11,315 nucleotides of DNA from positions 38,126-49,440 of the forward strand of contig CAJTQE010000002.1 of the NCBI GenBank assembly GCA_910578655.1. The letters are read 5' to 3'. Below the pieces are notes generated by a model that did not search any database, was not told the origin of the DNA, and was given only the letters and a program-made list of their open reading frames with translations. The stretch comes from an uncultured Christensenella sp. (GTDB taxonomy: Bacteria > Bacillota > Clostridia > Christensenellales > Borkfalkiaceae). Below are positions 5,882-11,315 of this stretch, piece by piece. Each line of letters starts with the position of its first letter. The stretch's first letter is position 1. The position numbers were made by a program, and so were the translations under genes.

Positions 5882-6792
5882 GTGTTATTGAAATAAATAA
5901 GCTAACCAAAGATTATGGCGACGGACGCGGCATTTTTGACATAGATTTGAAAATCGAACAAGGTGAAATGCTTGGTTTTGTTGGCACGAACGGAAGCGGA
6001 AAAACTACTACTATTCGCAGCATACTCGGTTTTATCAAGGCGACAAGCGGTTCTGCCTCCGTAGGCGGGCTCACTTCTTGGGAACATTCAAGTGAAATCG
6101 TAAAAAATATAGGTTATGTTCCCGGCGAAATCGCTTTCCCTGATTTGAAAACAGGTATTGACTTTCTAAAAAGTCAAGCGGATTTTCTTGGATTAAAGGA
6201 TATGAATTATGCTAACGAACTTATTGAGCGATTACAGCTTGATCCGCGTGCGAACTTAAAACGCATGAGCAAAGGAATGAAGCAAAAGACTGCGCTTGTT
6301 GCCGCACTTATGGCGGATTTACCTATTATTATTCTCGACGAACCGACTACGGGATTAGATCCTTTAATGCGTGTTGCTTTCCTTGATATTCTAAAAGATG
6401 AACACGCAAAAGGTAAAACAATTTTTATCAGTAGCCACATGTACGAAGAACTTGAAACAACTTGCGATAGAGTTGCGTTAATCAATAATGGGCATATTGT
6501 AGAAATAACAAATATGTCAGATATCCGTAACCGTCCGCTTAAAGAATTCAAAATCGAATTTGCAACAACGGAAGATTATTCGCGATTTTCAAGTGAAAGC
6601 TATGAAATTATACGATTGCAAGACCAGTATAATCAAGCAACGATACGGATACCTTCGGATGCAACAGGAAGTTTGTTGAGCGTATTAAAAAAATACAACG
6701 TGAAGTTCATTTCAGAACTTCCATACACTTTGGAAAAACATTTCAAAACAATATTATTTGAAAATAAAGGAGATAACACTAATGTTCAGTAA
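5878..6792 (+). CDS. ABC transporter ATP-binding protein (second of a pair)
   Basis: This 304-residue ATPase is homologous to the preceding one, with its motifs in the same register. Walker A is GTNGSGKT (36-43), GYVPGE is at 79-84, the degenerate signature MSKGMKQK is at 130-137, Walker B IIILDE is at 150-155, and His187 is the switch residue. Both ATPases keep the Walker B Glu, so neither site is obviously dead. The start overlaps the upstream stop by 4 bases, so translation is probably coupled. Its last 11 bases overlap the permease gene. Two distinct ATPases for one permease gene suggests a heterodimeric motor on a single large permease, or one ATPase working with another membrane protein of the operon. 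Confidence 0.92.
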   Translation: MSVIEINKLTKDYGDGRGIFDIDLKIEQGEMLGFVGTNGSGKTTTIRSILGFIKATSGSASVGGLTSWEHSSEIVKNIGYVPGEIAFPDLKTGIDFLKSQADFLGLKDMNYANELIERLQLDPRANLKRMSKGMKQKTALVAALMADLPIIILDEPTTGLDPLMRVAFLDILKDEHAKGKTIFISSHMYEELETTCDRVALINNGHIVEITNMSDIRNRPLKEFKIEFATTEDYSRFSSESYEIIRLQDQYNQATIRIPSDATGSLLSVLKKYNVKFISELPYTLEKHFKTILFENKGDNTNVQ

Positions 6793-8353
6793 AGCACTTT
6801 TCAAACAATCCTGTAAAGCAAACGGCACTATGTGGGCAATTATTACATTTGCCGTATGTTTTATGCTTGCCTGCGTCATGCTTATCAGCGGAAATGACGG
6901 CATAGGTTCGACGATAATGGCAGTTGAAGATACGATTATCGATAATGAAATTACCGCCGCAATGAAAGTCCGTGCTATCAATTATTACGAAAACGAAGTT
7001 GACGGTATGACGAAATTCGATGAGTTGTTTTTGAGTAACATAACTACGGAAATGACAAACAATCCAACCGATCCGCAAAATGCTTTCACTACCGCTTATA
7101 CAAAATCATGCGGACAAATTCAAGAATATGTGTATGCTAAGGCTCTTATGATAAACCCTGAATATACACAAGAGAGCTCAGAAGCACAAGAAATGCTCGG
7201 CTCGGTTATGTATGCAATCAATCCCAACGGAATGTTTGACGAATTCTACACTTCACATGATGAAAAAACGCCCGATAACCACATCTTACCTCTTATAACG
7301 CATTGCTTCACGGGTGATATTGCGAGTTATTTGAAAAGTGAAGAGCGTTCGGATTATATACGCAAAAGAAGCGAATATTGTTCATCTATATTCCTTGCAG
7401 GCAATATTACCAAACAAGAAAATATCGATAAAATGCTTGTGGAATTGGAAAGTTTTGGCGTAACACTTGAAAAATATGAAAGCTTCGGATACAGCTATGC
7501 AAACGTCAAGAAAACCGCAATAAATACTGTAATTACATATCGTAACAGGCTTTATTATGAAATAAGTCTTTTAGATAACAATTTAAGCGAAAGCGAATAT
7601 GCAACAAAGCTCGAACAAATCAAAAAAGACCTTTCCGGCGATATAGCCGCAAGTTTGCTGGCTTCACTTCCCACAGAAGTATCTTCCGCATTGGAAGAAA
7701 TCGGTAAAGTCGATTTGTATAGTCTTGTAGTTGGTTCGATATTCTATAAGTTAGCCGGATTACTACTGCCTATCATTTACGTTATTATGGCATCGAACAA
7801 TTTGGTTGCCGGACAGGTTGACAGCGGTTCAATGGCTTATGTTCTTTCCACCTCTACAAAACGACAGACAGTTGTATTCACGCAAGCATTATATTTGATA
7901 TGTTCGCTACTCTGCATGTTCTCGCTCACAACGGTTACCGGTTGTATTTGTCTTGCGATTGTAGGTAGCAAGGTAATGCTTTCGTACGGACAACTTGTGC
8001 TTTTGAATCTTGGGGCATTTCTCGTTCTGTTTGCCATATCCGGACTTTGCTTCTTGACATCGTGCTGGTTTGACAGAAGTAAACGTTCTATGGCGATTGG
8101 CGGCGGACTTAGCATCTTCTCTCTTGTTGCAGCTATGCTCGGCTTGTTCGGTAGCCCTGTTATCCCCAAAGTTGTAAGATTGGACGCATTAAATAATTTC
8201 AATTATGTAACGATTATCACGCTGTTTGATGCAATTTCGATTATCGACGGGACATTGACGTTCCTTTGGAAGTTTGCTATTTTGCTTGTGCTTGGGGTAA
8301 TCGGCTACGTTGTCGGCTCAATTAAATTTACAAAAAAGGATTTGCCTTTATAA
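6782..8353 (+). CDS. ABC-2-type permease with large extracytoplasmic domain
   Basis: This 523-residue membrane protein is probably the transport channel for the two ATPases. The first membrane segment is at about 17-36, followed by a mostly hydrophilic domain of some 275 residues (38-312) expected outside the membrane. At least five more segments follow, at about 315-337, 365-395, 404-428, 437-458 and 496-515. Between the second and third lies NLVAGQVDSGSMAYVLSTSTKR (340-361). This matches the cytoplasmic coupling loop of ABC-2 permeases (E-x-x-x-G-T/S, then L-S-T/R-P/S-x-x-R). The ATG at 6782 is chosen because AAAGGAG lies 9 bases upstream; a TTG 24 bases earlier has no such site. The gene overlaps the second ATPase by 11 bases. 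The substrate cannot be told. Confidence 0.85.
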   Translation: MFSKALFKQSCKANGTMWAIITFAVCFMLACVMLISGNDGIGSTIMAVEDTIIDNEITAAMKVRAINYYENEVDGMTKFDELFLSNITTEMTNNPTDPQNAFTTAYTKSCGQIQEYVYAKALMINPEYTQESSEAQEMLGSVMYAINPNGMFDEFYTSHDEKTPDNHILPLITHCFTGDIASYLKSEERSDYIRKRSEYCSSIFLAGNITKQENIDKMLVELESFGVTLEKYESFGYSYANVKKTAINTVITYRNRLYYEISLLDNNLSESEYATKLEQIKKDLSGDIAASLLASLPTEVSSALEEIGKVDLYSLVVGSIFYKLAGLLLPIIYVIMASNNLVAGQVDSGSMAYVLSTSTKRQTVVFTQALYLICSLLCMFSLTTVTGCICLAIVGSKVMLSYGQLVLLNLGAFLVLFAISGLCFLTSCWFDRSKRSMAIGGGLSIFSLVAAMLGLFGSPVIPKVVRLDALNNFNYVTIITLFDAISIIDGTLTFLWKFAILLVLGVIGYVVGSIKFTKKDLPL

Positions 8354-8372
8354 GGTCTAAGGAGAAAATATT

Positions 8373-8825
8373 GTGTTTGAATTCAAAAAACTTTGTAACA
8401 CATTGGAAGAACTCAACCCCATTGAACGTGGCGTTATACTTGCGGAAAAATCAGTTTCCGTTATAAAGGGATTAAGCGGTTTGAATATTCCGCTTGATCC
8501 CGTGAAAACGCTCGTTTCGTTTATTATCGGCTCCGTCGTATCCGACAATTCGATTAACGAAAAGGACTACCTATATATCTATCCTTCACTCGTCAAAGCA
8601 TTCGGAAATGATTTTGATTTTAATTCCGCAAAACAAGCAATCGGACTTGCAAAGGATATTAAGAAAGAAATCACAAAATACACGAAAGAGATGATTTCCA
8701 TTATTAACATGTGCGACGAAGAATTGGCTACTGACATCATATCGCTGTGTCTTTTGATAACGTCGGTTGACGGTAAAATATCGTTAAAGGAAAAACGATA
8801 TATTCGCCAACTTTGCAAAGCGTAA
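8373..8825 (+). CDS. TerB-like domain protein
   Basis: This 150-residue protein has no membrane segment or signal peptide. The segment LATDIISLCLLITSVDGKISLKEKRYIRQLC (118-148) matches the TerB/DUF533-type pattern: a helix, then D-G-x-I-S-x-x-E, then another helix. An earlier segment (about 46-69: IIGSVVSDNSINEKDYLYI) looks like a degenerate copy, so the protein may contain two repeats. TerB-like domains are often found near membrane-associated stress systems and may bind metal through acidic residues. The start is GTG, with AAGGAG 8 bases upstream. An ATG start is not available nearby. Only 19 bases separate it from the permease, so it belongs to the operon. Assignment to TerB is by pattern only; its role with the exporter is unknown. 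Confidence 0.6.
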   Translation: MFEFKKLCNTLEELNPIERGVILAEKSVSVIKGLSGLNIPLDPVKTLVSFIIGSVVSDNSINEKDYLYIYPSLVKAFGNDFDFNSAKQAIGLAKDIKKEITKYTKEMISIINMCDEELATDIISLCLLITSVDGKISLKEKRYIRQLCKA

Positions 8826-8857
8826 ATTACGCTCCGTTTGCATAGAGGTACAAACTC

Positions 8858-9622
8858 ATGGAAAAGGTTTTGGAATATGCGCTGTATTTCTTTATTTATG
8901 CAATACTCGGTTGGTGCGTAGAGGTTATTCACGCCGCATTGAAAAGAGGCAAATTTGAGAATCGTGGTTTTCTAAACGGCTGTTGGTGCCCCATTTACGG
9001 GGCGGGTGTAGTTTTGGTATTGCTGAGTTTAACGCCTATCAATATAAACGTATTCGTACTGTTTATAGCGTCGCTCATACTCACAAGCGTTTTAGAGTTT
9101 ATCGTAGGATTTATTCTCGAAAAACTATTCAAAACAAAATGGTGGGATTATTCAAAAGAACATTTTAATATTAAGGGTTATGTTTGTTTGAAATATTCCA
9201 TACTATGGGGATTAGCTTGCGTTATCGTAGTAGATTTGATCCATCCGATGATTGCAAATCTTGTACGAATTACACCCGATTTGGCGAAATACATAATATG
9301 CGGCGTTCTTTGTACTGTGTTTGTCGTAGATGCAATATTCACGGTCATTCAACTCATTACTTACAAAAAGAATTATGCCGCGCTTGAAAAAATCAGCGAC
9401 GCTTTGAAAAAACCGTCAAATGCGATAGGTGGTAAAATTGCAGCCTCTACTCTTGCCATGAATGATAAGATGCAGAAATTAAATGAGAAAATTAAATCTT
9501 CGCGTTTATACAAAGCGTTCCCGGAGCAGTTGAGAAAAACAAAACCTTCCAAAGATACGGTTGCGATAAATTCGGATGCAATCGAAGAAATTGCAACAGT
9601 CGATAATGAGGTAAAACAATGA
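8858..9622 (+). CDS. CmpB-family membrane protein (PF06541, putative ABC transporter permease)
   Basis: This 254-residue membrane protein is recognised by conserved motifs: GWCVE (18-22), NRGFLNGCWCPIYG (35-48), LEFIVGFILEKLF (79-91), WWDYS (95-99), NIKGYVCL (104-111) and WG (117-118). These define the family annotated as putative ABC-transporter type IV, whose real function is not established. Membrane segments lie at about 4-22, 46-60, 64-90, 109-130 and 144-168. A charged, helical cytoplasmic tail (170-254) follows. GAGG lies 9 bases before the ATG. It is 32 bases after the TerB-like gene and overlaps the next gene in ATGA. Its presence in the exporter operon suggests an accessory membrane subunit, or a partner for one of the ATPases. 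Confidence 0.8.
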   Translation: MEKVLEYALYFFIYAILGWCVEVIHAALKRGKFENRGFLNGCWCPIYGAGVVLVLLSLTPININVFVLFIASLILTSVLEFIVGFILEKLFKTKWWDYSKEHFNIKGYVCLKYSILWGLACVIVVDLIHPMIANLVRITPDLAKYIICGVLCTVFVVDAIFTVIQLITYKKNYAALEKISDALKKPSNAIGGKIAASTLAMNDKMQKLNEKIKSSRLYKAFPEQLRKTKPSKDTVAINSDAIEEIATVDNEVKQ

Positions 9623-10170
9623 AATATAAAACATTGAAGCAAGAGTTGATTGATAACGACGAACGCGACGAAAATAATAGACGTATTATTCACTTGAATG
9701 TTACGGATGACGGCAACTTTCTATCGCCGCTTTCGGTGAAGGGTAATCCTCTCATAAGTGGCGAAACAGCAGAATTCCTAAATTTGAATATCAAGCATAA
9801 TTTGAAAGATAGCGGTGTCAAATTGATAATATCAAGCAACGCAATAGACGAAACGGAAAAAGAGATTTATAAGACAGCAATCAAAAATTATTATCGGGTT
9901 GAGTATAAAACAATATGGAAAGAGCTACGTCGTAATTTGTTTTGTTCTATTATTATGTTGCTGTTTTCCGCTTGTATTTTTGCATTAGCTATTATCTTGG
10001 AAAATACGACAAATGCAAGTGCTGTTATTTTGAATATGATTGACGTTTTTGCTTGGGTATTCACTTGGGAAGCGGTAGATATATTCTTTTTACAACGTCC
10101 GAAATTACATAAGGAGCAACAACGTAACACTGCCGCTATCGATGCTGAAATTGTTTTCGAGTGTGATTAA
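9619..10170 (+). CDS. unrecognised protein with two membrane segments
   Basis: This 183-residue protein matches no family known to me. Residues 1-100 are hydrophilic and probably cytoplasmic, with an acidic start (ELIDNDERDENN). Two hydrophobic segments follow (about 107-127 and 135-158), then a short charged tail (KLHKEQQRNTAAIDAEIVFECD). A membrane-proximal basic stretch (WKELRRN, 100-106) fits a positive-inside topology with both ends in the cytoplasm. Its ATG overlaps the stop of the CmpB-family gene by 4 bases, so the two are translationally coupled and their products may interact. It is the last gene before the operon terminator. Confidence 0.75.
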   Translation: MKYKTLKQELIDNDERDENNRRIIHLNVTDDGNFLSPLSVKGNPLISGETAEFLNLNIKHNLKDSGVKLIISSNAIDETEKEIYKTAIKNYYRVEYKTIWKELRRNLFCSIIMLLFSACIFALAIILENTTNASAVILNMIDVFAWVFTWEAVDIFFLQRPKLHKEQQRNTAAIDAEIVFECD

Positions 10171-10225
10171 CATGTTTGTAATGGAGATTTTTCAGATTAA
10201 AATAGGCTATTTGATATTGCTAAAA

Positions 10226-10261
10226 AAAACAGCGGTTGCGAATTAACGCAACCGCTGTTTT
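10226..10261. terminator. bidirectional terminator at the end of the ABC operon
   Basis: Perfect 15-base arms, AAAACAGCGGTTGCG (10226-10240) and CGCAACCGCTGTTTT (10247-10261), enclose the loop AATTAA. On the plus strand only four T follow the stem, so operon termination may be partial. On the minus strand the stem is followed by a run of eight T in total (10229-10222), which makes a strong terminator for the orfA transcript arriving from the right. Confidence 0.9.
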
Positions 10262-10298
10262 GCCGTTGTTTAGGTCTATGATATTCGGCGCAACCTCG

Positions 10299-10772
10299 TC
10301 ACCGCAAACTCCGCTTTAAGCCGTTTGTTATTTCAAACGGCAACTTTGCTCCGTTGCGTTTCCTCTTCCCACAAAAATACTTCGTCTTTTTGCCGTTCTT
10401 TTGCTCTTCCGCAAGAACTAAGGCACTCAGTTTTTTTATGTACTCAATCTCCATTTCGAGATATTCGTTGCGTTCTTTTAACCGTTGGTTTTCCGCTATT
10501 AAATCATTCTCTATTTCTTTATCTAACGGTTTTTTCTTCGGTCTACCCGTGCTTTTTCTTCCCCGACGTTCTGTCATTAGTCCTTCCGCACCTTCTTCCA
10601 AGTATATGCGTTCCCAAACTTTTAGCCTATCTTTCCCTTGCGAATCATTTGCTGCAATATTATATTTCCTTGCCGTTTCTCGATAGCCTAAGTGATTTGC
10701 TCGCATATCCATTATAACAGATATTTTGAACTCCGCGCTATAATTGTGGTTCTTTGTTCCTTTCTTTCTCAT
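10299..10772 (-). CDS. IS3-family transposase OrfA (IS150-like), without OrfB
   Basis: This 157-residue protein is the DNA-binding subunit of an IS3-type transposase. The N-terminal helix-turn-helix covers about residues 28-65 (GYRETARKYNI, later KVWERIYLEEGAEGL). A basic linker RRGRKSTGRPKKK (69-81) follows, then a leucine-zipper-like helix (about 84-118: ENDLIAENQRLKERNEYLEMEIEYIKKLSALV). In complete elements orfB, encoding the DDE catalytic domain, follows and is joined by a -1 frameshift. Here the frame ends 38 bases before a terminator and no orfB is present in any frame. A CAAAAAG heptamer is present in the right frame, but the -1 frame stops after 17 codons. The AGGAGG-like site lies 12 bases before the ATG. 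OrfA may be a remnant or a free-standing DNA-binding protein. Confidence 0.85.
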   Translation of the reverse strand: MRKKGTKNHNYSAEFKISVIMDMRANHLGYRETARKYNIAANDSQGKDRLKVWERIYLEEGAEGLMTERRGRKSTGRPKKKPLDKEIENDLIAENQRLKERNEYLEMEIEYIKKLSALVLAEEQKNGKKTKYFCGKRKRNGAKLPFEITNGLKRSLR

Positions 10773-10777
10773 AAAAA

Positions 10778-10819
10778 ATATGCACCTCCAAAAGTTTGTC
10801 TAACTTTTGGGGTGCATAT
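10778..10819 (-). promoter_or_regulatory. IS-end hairpin containing the orfA ribosome binding site
   Basis: ATATGCACCTCCAAAAGTT (10778-10796) pairs with AACTTTTGGGGTGCATAT (10802-10819), with one bulged base and a 5-base loop. On the minus strand the GGAGG of orfA (10789-10785) is inside the stem. A transcript entering from outside the element would fold this hairpin and hide the ribosome binding site, while one starting inside would not. This is a known protection strategy of insertion sequences, inferred here from the layout. Confidence 0.65.
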
Positions 10820-10821
10820 CA

Positions 10822-10841
10822 TTGGGGCAATGTTGGGGCAA
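10822..10841. repeat. tandem TTGGGGCAA pair next to the IS end
   Basis: TTGGGGCAA occurs at 10822-10830 and 10833-10841, separated by TG, directly outside the predicted IS end. The plus strand reads HWGNVGAKLLKFH then stop across it, so it may be the broken 3' end of a gene interrupted by the element. It may also be a feature of the insertion target. Confidence 0.6.
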
Positions 10842-10881
10842 AATTGTTAAAATTTCATTAAAAACTGCCGAAAATAATATA

Positions 10882-10919
10882 AAAACGAGGTAAAACACGC
10901 GATTTTATCTCGTTTTTTT
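10882..10919 (+). terminator. intrinsic terminator right of the IS remnant
   Basis: AAAACGAGGTAAAA (10882-10895) pairs with TTTTATCTCGTTTT (10903-10916), including one G-T pair, around a 7-base loop. It is followed by a T-run to 10919. No intact plus-strand gene ends just before it. It may be the original terminator of a gene destroyed by the insertion. Confidence 0.8.
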
Positions 10920-10920
10920 G

Positions 10921-11046
10921 GTGAAGCGGATTATTGCAAATAAGAACATAACAATATTCAAGGTGAACAACACAGAATTGTTTTGCCAAGTGGAATTGCC
11001 GCTGTCGGACTATCCGCTATACGGTAAACAAATAGCCGCAAGTTAA
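10921..11046 (+). pseudogene. possible gene fragment, 41 codons
   Basis: An open plus-strand frame begins with GTG at 10921, reads KRIIANKNITIFKVNNTEL and later CQVELPLSDYPLYGKQIAAS, and stops at 11044-11046. The composition looks protein-like. There is no ribosome binding site, as the frame starts straight after the T-run of a terminator. In-frame stops lie upstream at 10891. It overlaps the stop of the convergent 57-residue gene by 4 bases. It is best seen as the 3' remnant of a lost gene; chance is possible. Confidence 0.3.
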
Positions 11047-11216
11047 TCTTGCGGCTTGTCGGTTGTCTTTTCGGTGCTAATGGCTGTCATTGCCTCGCGG
11101 TAAACGAGCCTTGACAGCTTTTTTGCTTGCTCCTTGTCGGGCGGTAATTCCGCATATATATTTTTGTCTTTATCGTCAAAATAAATGACAGTTAAGCCGT
11201 TTGGTATATTATTCAT
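11043..11216 (-). CDS. hypothetical protein, 57 residues
   Basis: This small charged protein begins MNNIPNGLTVIYFDDKDKN. A strand-like start (LTVIYFDD, about 8-15) is followed by a helix (DKEQAKKLSRLVYREAMTAI) and an unstructured tail (STEKTTDKPQD). No membrane segment is visible and no family is recognised. The ATG at 11216 is chosen because AGGAG lies 8 bases upstream on the minus strand. A longer frame from a TTG at 11267 has no such site and would translate the G-rich leader into GWVWVG repeats. Its position at a mobile-element edge suggests accessory DNA. Confidence 0.6.
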   Translation of the reverse strand: MNNIPNGLTVIYFDDKDKNIYAELPPDKEQAKKLSRLVYREAMTAISTEKTTDKPQD

Positions 11217-11235
11217 AAAAAATACTCCTTGATTT

Positions 11236-11252
11236 CCCACCCATACCCACCC
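11236..11252 (-). promoter_or_regulatory. canonical G-quadruplex motif in the leader of the 57-residue gene
   Basis: On the minus strand the sequence is GGGTGGGTATGGGTGGG: four G3 tracts with loops of 1, 3 and 1 bases, a pattern known to form very stable parallel quadruplexes in DNA and RNA. It lies 6 bases before the AGGAG of the 57-residue gene on the same strand, so in the mRNA it would sit beside the ribosome binding site. The motif is seen; folding and effect are inferred. Confidence 0.6.
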
Positions 11253-11315
11253 TAAATGGTACAGCAAGGCATAAAGGGTATTTTGTCATTTTTTATTGAA
11301 TAATAGCCGATTTTA

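Larger units (their letters stand above)
10299..10821 (-). mobile_element. partial IS3-family insertion sequence, one end preserved
   Basis: Reading the minus strand, the element begins at 10821 with TGATATGCACCCC, a TG start as is usual for IS3 ends, followed by the terminal hairpin and orfA. The opposite end is missing: no matching inverted repeat is seen near 10262-10298, and orfB is absent. The left limit given is the orfA stop and is only approximate. With one end lost the element cannot move by itself. Confidence 0.7.

Noticed and set aside
6758..6781. TTG start that would lengthen the permease by 8 residues
   Set aside because: The ATG at 6782 has AAAGGAG at 9 bases, while the TTG has no site and the added residues lie before the expected N-terminus.
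10385..10400. CAAAAAG heptamer as a programmed -1 frameshift site producing OrfAB
   Set aside because: The -1 frame stops after 17 codons and orfB is absent, so any frameshifting here would give no transposase.
10325..10717. Two overlapping plus-strand frames opposite orfA
   Set aside because: They are antisense shadows of the IS3 orfA gene with low-complexity Ser/Phe/Leu composition.
11217..11267. TTG start extending the 57-residue protein to 74 residues
   Set aside because: There is no ribosome binding site; the added part is only the translated G-rich leader.

Overview
This is a low-GC window with strong Shine-Dalgarno sites, many 4-base ATGA overlaps and Clostridia-type gene content. 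Together with a bile salt hydrolase, this points to a gut-associated member of the Clostridia (Firmicutes). The genus cannot be told from the sequence. No rRNA, tRNA or CRISPR array is visible.

Positions 1-3120 hold a possible 18-residue peptide ORF divergent from an orphan AgrC-like GHKL sensor kinase, a convergent 73-residue hypothetical gene, and a full-length choloylglycine hydrolase of the bile salt hydrolase type. The 3' half of the hydrolase gene is clearly richer in G+C than its surroundings. Positions 3121-3851 form a self-contained type II toxin-antitoxin module: a consensus promoter with an inverted-repeat operator, a Phd/YefM-like antitoxin, a RelE/ParE-like toxin overlapping it by 4 bases, and a terminator. 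Positions 3852-4218 have no convincing gene but are full of hairpins, including up to three more terminator-like structures.

Positions 4219-10261 are the core of the window. A TetR-family repressor is divergent from a six-gene operon: two homologous ABC ATPases, a large ABC-2-type permease with a long extracytoplasmic domain, a TerB-like protein, a CmpB-family (PF06541) membrane protein, and an unrecognised protein with two membrane segments. The intergenic region has overlapping divergent promoters and nested inverted repeats that look like TetR operators. The likely picture is a TetR-controlled exporter with three accessory proteins. The substrate is unknown, and the accessory genes are the most likely place for something undescribed.

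Positions 10262-11315 are a mobile-element edge: an IS3-family orfA without orfB, one recognisable IS end whose hairpin contains the orfA ribosome binding site, gene debris, and a 57-residue hypothetical gene. That gene's mRNA leader carries a canonical G-quadruplex motif just upstream of its ribosome binding site.
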